The translations under genes were made by a program, and so were the position numbers. A stretch of DNA of 60,559 nucleotides from Ruminiclostridium sp. GTDB taxonomy: Bacteria > Bacillota > Clostridia > Oscillospirales > Ruminococcaceae. Location of the stretch: the NCBI GenBank assembly GCA_017465545.1, contig JAFTVY010000024.1:1-60559 (forward strand). The letters are read 5' to 3'. The first letter of the stretch is position 1. The number at the start of each line of letters is the position of its first letter. The notes beneath the pieces were generated by a model that was given only the letters and a program-made list of their open reading frames with translations, ran no database searches and was not told the origin of the DNA. Below, piece after piece: positions 42,847-50,936 of this stretch.

Positions 42847-43088
42847 GCGTAGATGGAGAGAGTAGCTTGTAACACCGCTCAAAGAGAGTCGCAGTAGGTG
42901 AGAGTGCGACAGCAGGATATTAAGTGAAGAACACTCCGTAGCCTGCGGAAGAAAGCAGATTTTCTGTTAGTAGAACCGCACGTCAGGTCACGAAACGACT
43001 TTTTGAGAGGATTGGAAACAATCAATTTGGGTGGTATCGCGGAAGATGTCTTTCGTCCCATGTGGGCGGCAGGCGTCTTTTTTGTTTT
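42847..43088 (+). ncRNA. T-box riboswitch, probable Asn specifier
   Basis: Stem I is closed by GGAG (42855-42858) with CTCC (42934-42937) and has the AGAG motif and an apical arm GTCGCA/TGCGAC. The T-box core GGGTGGTATCGCGG is at 43029-43042. The antiterminator pairs TTGGG with TCCCA; the competing terminator pairs AAGATG with CGTCTT and is followed by TTTTTTG. On the 3' side of the specifier loop the sequence is GAAGAACA-CTCC, so the codon just before the conserved A is AAC (42930-42932), Asn. GAA (42929-42931) overlaps it. It controls aspS-gatCAB. Confidence 0.88.
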
Positions 43089-43137
43089 TGACCTGCACCC
43101 GATAACGATAAATATATTCTGAAAAGGAGCAAAAACT

Positions 43138-44868
43138 ATGTTAAGAACACACACTTGTAACGACCTTAATTTAAACCACATCGGCGAAAAGGTTACTATC
43201 GCAGGCTGGGTAGACACTATCCGTGACCACGGCGGCGTAATCTTCGTTGACCTTCGCGACCACTACGGCATTACCCAGGTGGTACTGTCCGACGACTCTC
43301 TTTTAAAGGATGTAACAAAGGAAACAGTTATTATGATTTCCGGCGAAGTTACAAAGAGAGATGAAGAAACAGTAAACCCCAAAATCGAAACAGGTATGGT
43401 AGAAGTAAAGGCAGACAGTCTTGAAATCTTAGGCCCCTGCCAGATGGGACTCCCCTTCGATATTTCCGCTTCCACAGCTATCCGTGAGGATTTAAGACTC
43501 AAGTACCGCTTCCTTGATTTAAGAAATCAGAAGATTCATAACAATATTATTCTTCGTTCAAAGATTTTAAGCTACCTGCGTAGCCAGATGGAAGAAATGG
43601 GCTTTATGGAGATTCAGACTCCTATCCTTACCGCTTCCTCTCCCGAAGGTGCAAGAGACTATTTAGTACCCAGCAGAAAGCACAAGGGTAAGTTCTATGC
43701 ACTTCCCCAGGCTCCCCAGCAGTTCAAGCAGCTTTTAATGGCAAGTGGCTTTGACCGTTACTTCCAGATTGCTCCCTGCTTCAGAGATGAGGACGCAAGA
43801 CAGGACCGTTCTCCCGGAGAATTCTATCAGCTTGACTTTGAAATGGCGTTCGCTACTCAGGAGGACGTATTCGAGGTAGCAGAAAAGGTTATCTACAACA
43901 CCTTTAAGAAGTTCACAACAAAGGAAATCTCTCCCGCACCCTTCAAGCGTATTCCTTATTATGAATCTATGCTTAAGTACGGTACAGATAAGCCTGACCT
44001 TCGTAACCCCCTTATTATAAACGATCTTACAGAATTCTTCTCCCACGTAGAATTCCCCTTATTCAAGGGCAAGCCCGTTCGTGGTATCGTGGCTGACTGT
44101 GCAGGCAGATCAAAGAAGTTCTTTGAGGACAGCTTGAAGTTTGCTACCAGCATCGGTATGAAGGGACTCGGTTACCTCACCTTAAACGGCAACGAATATA
44201 AGGGACCTATCGCAAAGTTCTTATCTGACGAGCAGAAGACAGAGCTTATCAACATCACAGGCATCAAGGACGGCGAAACGGTATTCTTCATCTGTGACGC
44301 TCCCGCAGTTGTTGACAGACTTTCAGGCGAAATCAGAACCTGGCTTGGCGAAACCCTCGATATAATAAACAAGGATAAATTTGAATTCTGCTTTATTGTT
44401 GATTTTCCTATGTACGAGCTTAACAGCGAGACAAACAAGATCGACTTTACACACAATCCCTTCTCAATGCCCCAGGGCGGTATGGACGCACTTCTCAACA
44501 AGAATCCTCTTGAGATATTCGCATATCAGTATGATATAGTATGTAACGGCGTAGAATTATCATCAGGTGCGGTAAGAAACCACAACCCTGAAATTATGAA
44601 GAAGGCATTCGAGATTGCAGGCTACGGCGAAGAAGACGTAAAGGCAAAGTTCGGCGCACTTTATACTGCATTCTCCTTCGGTGCACCTCCTCACGCAGGT
44701 ATGGCACCCGGTGTTGACAGAATGATAATGCTTATTGCAGAAGAAGAAACAATCCGTGACGTTATCGCATTCCCCTTAAACGGCAACGCTCAGGACTTAA
44801 TGATGGGCGCACCCGGAGACGTAACGGAACAGCAGTTAAGAGAAGTTCATATCAAGGTAAGAGATTAA
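43138..44868 (+). CDS. aspS: aspartyl-tRNA synthetase, probably non-discriminating
   Basis: 576 aa, bacterial type with OB-fold anticodon domain (about 1-105), class II catalytic core (motif 2 FRDEDARQDRSPGEFYQLD; motif 3 GMAPGVDRMIML) and a GAD insertion. Residue 31 is His (IRDHGG); His at this place is typical of non-discriminating enzymes that also charge tRNA-Asn, while discriminating E. coli has Leu. Together with the T-box and gatCAB downstream, it likely makes Asp-tRNA-Asn for amidation. No asnS is in the window. Confidence 0.92.
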   Translation: MLRTHTCNDLNLNHIGEKVTIAGWVDTIRDHGGVIFVDLRDHYGITQVVLSDDSLLKDVTKETVIMISGEVTKRDEETVNPKIETGMVEVKADSLEILGPCQMGLPFDISASTAIREDLRLKYRFLDLRNQKIHNNIILRSKILSYLRSQMEEMGFMEIQTPILTASSPEGARDYLVPSRKHKGKFYALPQAPQQFKQLLMASGFDRYFQIAPCFRDEDARQDRSPGEFYQLDFEMAFATQEDVFEVAEKVIYNTFKKFTTKEISPAPFKRIPYYESMLKYGTDKPDLRNPLIINDLTEFFSHVEFPLFKGKPVRGIVADCAGRSKKFFEDSLKFATSIGMKGLGYLTLNGNEYKGPIAKFLSDEQKTELINITGIKDGETVFFICDAPAVVDRLSGEIRTWLGETLDIINKDKFEFCFIVDFPMYELNSETNKIDFTHNPFSMPQGGMDALLNKNPLEIFAYQYDIVCNGVELSSGAVRNHNPEIMKKAFEIAGYGEEDVKAKFGALYTAFSFGAPPHAGMAPGVDRMIMLIAEEETIRDVIAFPLNGNAQDLMMGAPGDVTEQQLREVHIKVRD

Positions 44869-44901
44869 TTATACCAAGTTTCACAGAAAGGAATTTGTTT
44901 T

Positions 44902-45183
44902 ATGGAAAGAGAAACCTTAATGTTGCTTGAAAAGTTTGATCAGCTTTCTCTCACAGAAGAGCAGAGAGATGCATTCCTTAAATTCTATGACAAGCAGCTG
45001 GAAGAAAAAAAGGCTCTTGACGCGGTTGATACGGAAAACGTAGAAAGAATGGTACACGTTATGCCTATAATGACTGTAGTAAGAGAAGACGAGGCTAAGA
45101 AGATATATTCCCGTGAAGATTTACAGAAGGGCGCACCTGCTACCAGCGAAGGCTACTGGCAGGTACCCAGACTTGTAGAATAA
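44902..45183 (+). CDS. gatC: Asp/Glu-tRNA amidotransferase subunit GatC
   Basis: 93 aa. The C-terminal half (RMVHVMPIMTVVREDEAKKI then YSREDLQKGAPATSEGYWQV and PRLVE) matches GatC, the belt-like subunit that wraps and stabilises GatA-GatB. N-terminal helical part is LSLTEEQRDAFLKFYDKQLE. AAAGGAA precedes the ATG. Third-position codon use and spacing are like the neighbours. Confidence 0.88.
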   Translation: MERETLMLLEKFDQLSLTEEQRDAFLKFYDKQLEEKKALDAVDTENVERMVHVMPIMTVVREDEAKKIYSREDLQKGAPATSEGYWQVPRLVE

Positions 45184-45204
45184 GGGCAGAAAGGAAGTCA
45201 TACT

Positions 45205-46395
45205 ATGAAATTATATTTAACAAAAAGTGATTGCGCTATGACAAATGCCGTTGCCCTTGACGATATGTTTTTAACAAAGGCTATGCCTACAACCGCAGGC
45301 TCAAAAATGCTTGACGGATATATGAGCCTTTTCGATGCAGAGGTAGTTACAAAGCTCACAGAAGCCGGCTACGAAATAGCAGGTAAGGCAAACGTTGGCG
45401 AAATGGCAGTTGACTTACTTGGCGAAACCTCATATGAAGGCGCAGTAACAGACGATAACGGCACACTTTTAAGTGCAAGCGCAGAAATCGCAAAGGAAGC
45501 GAAGGCAGTTCTCTGCTTTGACGTAAACGGCGCACCCAGAAGAGCGGCGGCTGTAAGCGACCTTGTATTTGTAAAGCCCACCTATGGCACAGTTTCCCGT
45601 TTCGGTACAGTATCAAGCGCTTGCTCAGGTGAAACCGTAGGCGTTATGGCAAAGACTGTAGCTGATGCAAAGGCAGTTCTTACCGCTATTGCAGGTCACG
45701 ACGACAAGGACGGCACAAGCCTTTCAGACGCACAGTGCGAAAAGATTTTAACTACTGAAAAGGCAGTAAAGAAGGTAGCAGTTGCAAAGTCAATCACAGC
45801 CTCTGCCGATGACAGCGTAAAGGCTGATATCGAAGTGGCAAAGAAGATACTTTCCGATAACGGCGTAGAAGTTGCTGAAATCGATGACGAGATACTGACA
45901 AAGGCAAAGGCGGCATGGAACATTCTTATGAGCGCAGAGCTTTGCAACAACGTATCCCGTTTTGACGGCGTAAAGTACGGCTACAGAAGTGAAAACTACA
46001 CTACAATAGAAGAGCTGTACACAAACAGCCGTACAGAAGCCTTCGGTGAGCTTTTAAAGACAATGATAATCTACGGCTCGGACGTGTTATCAACAGATAA
46101 CTATATGAGCTTTTACGATAAGGCTATGAGAATAAGAAGAGTTATTGCGGAAAAGTTTGCTGAAATATTCACAGAATATGATGCGGTAATGCTCCCTGCA
46201 AGCTCAAAGAAAGCATTTACAAAGGCTGATACAGATGCGAATATGTATCTTGCCTTTGATGAAAACCTCTATACTGCACCTGCAACCATTACAGGTCTTC
46301 CTGCGGTGGTAGGCGGCGGTGTTCAGCTTATCGGTAAGGCGTTCTCCGACAGCGCACTTATGGATGCAGTAAAGACTATAAAGGAGGGCAAGTAA
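45205..46395 (+). CDS. gatA: GatA homologue without amidase catalytic residues
   Basis: 396 aa against about 475-490 for normal GatA. TTAGSKMLDGYMS, AGKANVGEMAVD, FVKPTYGTVSRFG, NVSRFDGVKYGYRSE and DKAMRIRRVIAEKF align with GatA in order, so family membership is clear. But the first ~65 residues are missing; the catalytic Lys motif (AIKDN) is ALDDM (Lys to Asp19); the GGSSGGSA signature is NGTLLSASA (85-93); and the nucleophile loop DTGGS is DVNGA (Ser to Ala110). The frame is intact with a good RBS (AAAGGAAG) 21 bp after gatC, so it is not a sequencing artefact or simple pseudogene. It probably keeps only a structural role. Confidence 0.85.
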   Translation: MKLYLTKSDCAMTNAVALDDMFLTKAMPTTAGSKMLDGYMSLFDAEVVTKLTEAGYEIAGKANVGEMAVDLLGETSYEGAVTDDNGTLLSASAEIAKEAKAVLCFDVNGAPRRAAAVSDLVFVKPTYGTVSRFGTVSSACSGETVGVMAKTVADAKAVLTAIAGHDDKDGTSLSDAQCEKILTTEKAVKKVAVAKSITASADDSVKADIEVAKKILSDNGVEVAEIDDEILTKAKAAWNILMSAELCNNVSRFDGVKYGYRSENYTTIEELYTNSRTEAFGELLKTMIIYGSDVLSTDNYMSFYDKAMRIRRVIAEKFAEIFTEYDAVMLPASSKKAFTKADTDANMYLAFDENLYTAPATITGLPAVVGGGVQLIGKAFSDSALMDAVKTIKEGK

Positions 46396-46396
46396 T

Positions 46397-47836
46397 ATGA
46401 AGAAGTACGAAACCGTCATCGGTCTTGAGGTTCATATCGAGCTTGCGACCAAATCAAAGATTTTCTGCTCCTGCTCCGCAGAATTCGGTGGTGAGCAGAA
46501 CGACCACGTATGCCCTGCTTGTTGCGGTATGCCCGGTATGTTACCCGTTACCAACAAGAGAGTTGTTGACCTTGGTATGACTGCAGGTATGATGTTAAAC
46601 TGCGAAATCAACAGAACGACAACCTTTGACAAGAAGAACTATTACTATCCCGATCTGCCCTGCTCCTATCAGACTACCCAGTGGTTTGCACCTATCTGTG
46701 TAAATGGTAAGGTGAGAATCCAGACCTCCAAGGGCGAAAAGGATATCAGAATCAAGCAGATCCATATGGAAGAGGACGCAGGTAAGCTCGTTCACGATGA
46801 CTGGACAGATACCTCCCTCGTTGACTATAACAGAACCAGCGTTCCCCTTATAGAAATCGTAAGCCAGCCTGACTTTTCAAGCGCAGAAGAGGTTGTGGCT
46901 TATCTTGAAAGACTCCGTTCACTCCTCCGCTTTGCGAAGGTTTCCCAGTGCCGTATGGAGCAGGGCTCTATGCGTTGCGACGTAAACCTTTCAATCCGTG
47001 AAGAGGGCGAAACAAAGCTTGGTGTACGTACCGAGATGAAGAACATGAACTCCATCTCCGCTATCACAAGAGCTATTGAGTACGAAGTAGCAAGACACAT
47101 CGACGCTCTTGAAAACGGCACAGAGGAGCTTGTTCAGGAAACACGCCGTTGGGACGACGTAAAGGGCAAGAGCTACGCTATGAGAAGCAAGGAAACGGCG
47201 GGCGACTACCGTTACTTCCCCGATCCTAACGTAATGCCTATCGTAATCGATGACGAATGGTTTGACAGTATCAAGGCATCCCTCCCCGAATTCCCTGAAG
47301 TGAAGAAGGCAAGATTCATTGATGAGCTTGGCTTATCAGAATATGACGCTGATTTAATTACCCAGTCAAGAGCCTTCTGCGACTGCTTTGAAGCGGCATA
47401 TAAGGAATGCGGCGAAGCCAAGGAGGTTGCTAACTGGCTTATCTCCGACTGTATGAATATGCTCAACAAGAAGGGCAGTACAATGGATCAGCTTAAGGTT
47501 GACGGTACGGCTTTAGGCAAGCTCATAAAGCTTGTTATGGAAAGCAAGGTAACAAGAGGTAACGCAAAGAAGATTCTTCTTGTTATGGATGAAGAAACCA
47601 TCGATCCTGAAAAGTACGCTACAGAAAACAACTTCATCGTATCCAACGATACTGCTAATATCGAAAAGGTTATAAAGGAAATCGTAGCCGCTGATCCCAA
47701 GTCTGTTGCAGACTATAAGGGCGGTAAGGAAAAGGCTCTTATGGCTCTCTTCGGTAAGTGCATGAAAACCTTAAAGGGTAACTGCGATCCGCAGGTGCTT
47801 CGCAAGATTCTTCTTGAAGAGATTGACAAGGCGTAA
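46397..47836 (+). CDS. gatB: Asp/Glu-tRNA amidotransferase subunit GatB
   Basis: 479 aa, normal length. It has the kinase-amidotransferase core (YETVIGLEVHIEL at the N-terminus, IHMEEDAGKLVHD, YNRTSVPLIEIVSQPD, YRYFPDPNVMP) and the C-terminal helical and YqeY-like tail that holds the tRNA. Cys24, 26, 39 and 42 could bind Zn. GatB phosphorylates the Asp (or Glu) on the tRNA and lets ammonia attack. All hallmarks look intact, in contrast to GatA. It starts one base after the gatA stop. Confidence 0.93.
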   Translation: MKKYETVIGLEVHIELATKSKIFCSCSAEFGGEQNDHVCPACCGMPGMLPVTNKRVVDLGMTAGMMLNCEINRTTTFDKKNYYYPDLPCSYQTTQWFAPICVNGKVRIQTSKGEKDIRIKQIHMEEDAGKLVHDDWTDTSLVDYNRTSVPLIEIVSQPDFSSAEEVVAYLERLRSLLRFAKVSQCRMEQGSMRCDVNLSIREEGETKLGVRTEMKNMNSISAITRAIEYEVARHIDALENGTEELVQETRRWDDVKGKSYAMRSKETAGDYRYFPDPNVMPIVIDDEWFDSIKASLPEFPEVKKARFIDELGLSEYDADLITQSRAFCDCFEAAYKECGEAKEVANWLISDCMNMLNKKGSTMDQLKVDGTALGKLIKLVMESKVTRGNAKKILLVMDEETIDPEKYATENNFIVSNDTANIEKVIKEIVAADPKSVADYKGGKEKALMALFGKCMKTLKGNCDPQVLRKILLEEIDKA

Positions 47837-47850
47837 TATATATAATATGT

Positions 47851-47878
47851 ACGGGTGGCTACGGTCACCCGTTTTTTA
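47851..47878 (+). terminator. terminator of the aspS-gatCAB operon
   Basis: ACGGGTG and CACCCGT with an 8-nt loop, followed by TTTTTT, 15 bp past the gatB stop. Confidence 0.9.
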
Positions 47879-47916
47879 TGCAAAAAATCAGAACGTCAGA
47901 ATTCGTTCTTATTATA

Positions 47917-48179
47917 GACGGGGAGATTGGTGTAATATAAATAACGGGTCGTCGGGGACGCCGACCCCTACGGACGTGGTTTATAATATTGTGATAATAT
48001 TGCCATAAATACCGATGAAAACGGAATTTGTAATGCCTTGCCCACAAAAATTTATAGGGGGAATGTAGGGGTCGGCGTCCCCGACGACCCGTTTTTAACC
48101 CCGACGACCCGTTTTTAACCCCGACGCCCCGTTTTTTACCCCGACGCCCCGTTATTTATATTACACCAATCTCCCCGAT
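47917..48179. mobile_element. palindromic MITE-like element with a tandemly expanded right arm
   Basis: The left arm (47917-47971: GACGGGGAGATTGGTGTAA..., ATAACGGGTCGTCGGGGACG..., CCGACCCCTAC) is the reverse complement of the right arm, which starts at 48065 (GTAGGGGTCGGCGTCCCCGA) and ends at about 48179 (ATTACACCAATCTCCCCG). The right arm is interrupted after CGACGACCCG by about three extra copies of a 20-bp unit (GTTTTTAACCCCGACGACCC and variants). There is no transposase gene. The ~90-bp centre has no recognised feature. Confidence 0.8.
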
Positions 48180-48205
48180 AAACCCCGATTTGAACGCCTT
48201 TTAAA

Positions 48206-48386
48206 ATCCATCAATTGCCTTTGGCAATTGATACCACTTCTCTTCACTCTTCACTCTTCACTATTACCTGAAATTCGCAAAGCGAATTTCTAATCCATCA
48301 ATTGCCTACGGCAATTGATACCACTCCTCTTCACTTTTCACTCTTCACTATTACCTGCAATTTATCTTTGATAAATTGCATTTCTC
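48206..48386. repeat. two tandem copies of an 87-bp composite repeat
   Basis: Each unit reads: ATCCATCAATTGCC-NNN-GGCAATTGAT hairpin, ACCACT, a run of TTCACT-type repeats (TTCACTCTTCACT), ATTACCTG and a second hairpin. The second hairpin is GAAATTCGC-AAA-GCGAATTTC in copy 1 and GCAATTTATC-TTT-GATAAATTGC in copy 2. The same unit occurs at 56148-56325 and, inverted, at 60395-60559. Confidence 0.85.
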
Positions 48387-48406
48387 AATTCTGTCACAAT
48401 TTCCAG

Positions 48407-48435
48407 TTGAAATAATCACGTTAATGTGATATACT
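48407..48435 (+). promoter_or_regulatory. SigA promoter for the DHHW/FkbH/ACP operon
   Basis: TTGAAA, 17-bp spacer, TATACT, 63 bp upstream of the ATG at 48498. Confidence 0.8.
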
Positions 48436-48497
48436 ATATTAGAATAGGGATTTTATATTCTGAAATACCACTTAATTAAAAGAAAGGAACTTTATAA

Positions 48498-49646
48498 ATG
48501 AGAAAAAATAAGATTATATCAGCTTTTTTAGCTCTGGCGGTAACCCTCTCTATAGCTGGCTGTCAGGACGTTTCAACAAGCTCAGGTGCTACCTCCTCCG
48601 ATAACAGCTCCTCTGTTACGGAAAACAGCAGTACACCTGATGAAAGCAAGGAAGAAAGCAGCACACCCGAAGAAAGCAAGACAGAGACATCTGCTCCCGA
48701 AACCACCACCGAGAACAAGGGTGGCAACGACAAGCCCGTAGGCGTTGACGGTGTTGTTACAAACGGTCAGGTTGCGGTCACTATTGACGGTCACAGATGG
48801 GGTATCTCCCTTTATGGCGGCGGCACCGGTGAAAACTATGCAAAGTACCTTAACGAATTCAAGGAAAAGGTAGGCTCCAACGTAAACGTGTTCAATATGG
48901 TAGTGCCTACTGCATCCGCTTTCTATCTGCCTGCCGGCTATGAAGAATATAACGCCAGCCACAGAGACAGCATCAACAGTATAGCAAACAATCTTGTGAA
49001 CGTTATCAATATAGACGGCTATGCGGCACTTGAAGCAAAGACGGACGAATATATCTACACAAGAACCGACCACCACTGGATGCCCCTTGGTGCATATTAT
49101 GCGGCAAAGGCATTCTGCGACGTGGCAATGACTCCCGTCAAGGACTTATCCACCTATGAGCCTGTAGACGTTGAGGGCTTTGTAGGTACGATGTACGCCT
49201 TTACAGAATATGACGAGCAGATAAAGAACGATCCCGAAACCTTCAGATACTATATTCCTTCAACCGAATATACAGCCACCTACTACAAGACTGACTTCAC
49301 CCTTGACGAGGACGTAAAGTATTATACCAGCATCTTCGTTGAACAGCCTGCCAGCGGTGCATATTCCACCTTTATGGGCGGCGACCAGAAGATAGTAAAG
49401 ATCGAAACCGAAAACAAGAACGGCAGAAAGCTCTGCGTATTCAAGGACAGCTACGGCAATGCGGAGATCCCCTTCTATATAGATTCCTTCCAGGAAATCT
49501 ACGTATGCGACGTAAGATATTTTGACGTATACGCTCCCGACTTTGTAAAGGATAACGGCATCACCGACGTACTTTTCACAATGTGCACCTTCTCCGCAGT
49601 AGGCGAAAATGCGGAAGGAATAAAGAACAATCTTCTGACAAAGTAA
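48498..49646 (+). CDS. DHHW-family lipoprotein, copy 1
   Basis: 382 aa. Lipoprotein signal peptide with lipobox SIAGC (Cys22), then a Ser/Thr/Glu-rich linker to about residue 78. The rest is a DHHW/AlgX-like SGNH-type domain, with the signature RTDHHWMPLGAYYAAKAFC (DHHW at 191-194) and a C-terminal FKDSYGNAEIPF motif where the SGNH Ser/Asp-like residues lie. DHHW proteins accompany MBOAT acyltransferases in O-acylation of surface polymers. AAAGGAA precedes the ATG; first gene of a four-gene operon. Confidence 0.82.
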   Translation: MRKNKIISAFLALAVTLSIAGCQDVSTSSGATSSDNSSSVTENSSTPDESKEESSTPEESKTETSAPETTTENKGGNDKPVGVDGVVTNGQVAVTIDGHRWGISLYGGGTGENYAKYLNEFKEKVGSNVNVFNMVVPTASAFYLPAGYEEYNASHRDSINSIANNLVNVINIDGYAALEAKTDEYIYTRTDHHWMPLGAYYAAKAFCDVAMTPVKDLSTYEPVDVEGFVGTMYAFTEYDEQIKNDPETFRYYIPSTEYTATYYKTDFTLDEDVKYYTSIFVEQPASGAYSTFMGGDQKIVKIETENKNGRKLCVFKDSYGNAEIPFYIDSFQEIYVCDVRYFDVYAPDFVKDNGITDVLFTMCTFSAVGENAEGIKNNLLTK

Positions 49647-49671
49647 GGCTTTTTATCCGAAAGGAAAACAA

Positions 49672-50925
49672 ATGAAAAAGACAAAATTTATAGCTATCGG
49701 AATAGTTTTATCCATGCTTTTATGCGGATGTTCAGGAACAGACGGGACAAGCGGCGGACCTGCTACACTCCCCTCGGTAGATCTGGATGAAGTATTTTCC
49801 TCCGACGCTCCCGAAAGCTCTGACGAAACAAGCGGCGATACCGACTCTGTCTCTGAGCCTGAGACCTTTATAAGCTACGATGAGACGGAGACCTCCGCTC
49901 CCGAAACCTCGGCAACGACCACCGACACCACTCCGCCCGAAACCTCGTCGCAGGCTTCGGATATTACGTCGGATACCACCACCGCCCAGACTCCCCCACC
50001 CGTAAAGCCTGATATAAACAGCTACCGTCATATAGGTCAGAATGGTATTCTTGTGGCAGGTATGAACGATCATTACTGGGGAATTATGTTCTACGGCGGT
50101 ACCTACGGCTACTGCGACCAGTATATTTATGACGTGAAGGAATTTCAGGCGGCTTTACCTCAGGTAAGCGTTTATTCTATGGTAATACCCACCTCGGTGG
50201 ACTTCTACAACCCGCCCGAATACGCAGGCTATACCTCGGTTCAGAAGGATAAGATAGAATATATCGAAAAGGCGCTTTCCGAGGCAGGCATTACAAATAT
50301 AAACGTCTATGACGTACTTGCACAGCATACCGACGAGCAGATATATGCCCGTACCGACCACCATTGGATGCCCCTTGGCGCATATTATGCGGCAAAGGAG
50401 TTCTGCGACAGTCAGAATCTTAAAATATCCGATATATCAAAGTACCGCAAGGCTACCTATGGCGGTTACGTAGGCTCTATGTACTATTATTCCCAGGACT
50501 ATAACCTCTATAACGATCCTGAAGAATATGACGTTTACTATCCGCCCAATGAGGATAAGCTCGCAACCACCTATTATAACAGATATTATGATAACGCAAG
50601 AGAGGGTAATCTCTTCTTATGTAGTGACGCCAGCTACTATTATCTGTCCTTCCTTGGCAGCGATGATCTCATCGCCCACGTAAAGACGGACGTAAAGAAC
50701 GGCAGAAATCTGGTTGTGGTAAAGGAGAGCTACGGCAACGCCCTTATTCCCTTCCTGACGGAAGCCTTTGAAAACATTTACGTAATAGATCTTCGCTACT
50801 GTGAAAAGAACGTAGTGAAATTCTGCAAGGAGGTAGACGCCACCGACCTGCTTTTCGCAAACTGTGCTTATACCGTTGCAGGCGGCAACTGTGAATACTT
50901 CTCCTATATAAGAACCAAACAGTAA
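49672..50925 (+). CDS. DHHW-family lipoprotein, copy 2
   Basis: 417 aa paralogue of the preceding gene. Lipobox LCGC (Cys20), a longer Thr/Ser/Glu/Pro-rich linker (about 21-115), then the same domain: VAGMNDHYWGIMFYGG, ARTDHHWMPLGAYYAAKEFC (DHHW at 229-232) and VVKESYGNALIPFLTEAFEN. It begins 25 bp after copy 1. Two adjacent paralogues suggest either heteromeric function or distinct substrates; catalytic activity is not certain from sequence alone. Confidence 0.82.
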   Translation: MKKTKFIAIGIVLSMLLCGCSGTDGTSGGPATLPSVDLDEVFSSDAPESSDETSGDTDSVSEPETFISYDETETSAPETSATTTDTTPPETSSQASDITSDTTTAQTPPPVKPDINSYRHIGQNGILVAGMNDHYWGIMFYGGTYGYCDQYIYDVKEFQAALPQVSVYSMVIPTSVDFYNPPEYAGYTSVQKDKIEYIEKALSEAGITNINVYDVLAQHTDEQIYARTDHHWMPLGAYYAAKEFCDSQNLKISDISKYRKATYGGYVGSMYYYSQDYNLYNDPEEYDVYYPPNEDKLATTYYNRYYDNAREGNLFLCSDASYYYLSFLGSDDLIAHVKTDVKNGRNLVVVKESYGNALIPFLTEAFENIYVIDLRYCEKNVVKFCKEVDATDLLFANCAYTVAGGNCEYFSYIRTKQ

Positions 50926-50936
50926 AGGAGCTAAAA

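Noticed and set aside
45205-46395. gatA as a frameshifted pseudogene
   Set aside because: The frame is open throughout, spacing to gatC and gatB is normal, an RBS is present and the regions flanking the lost motifs remain conserved.
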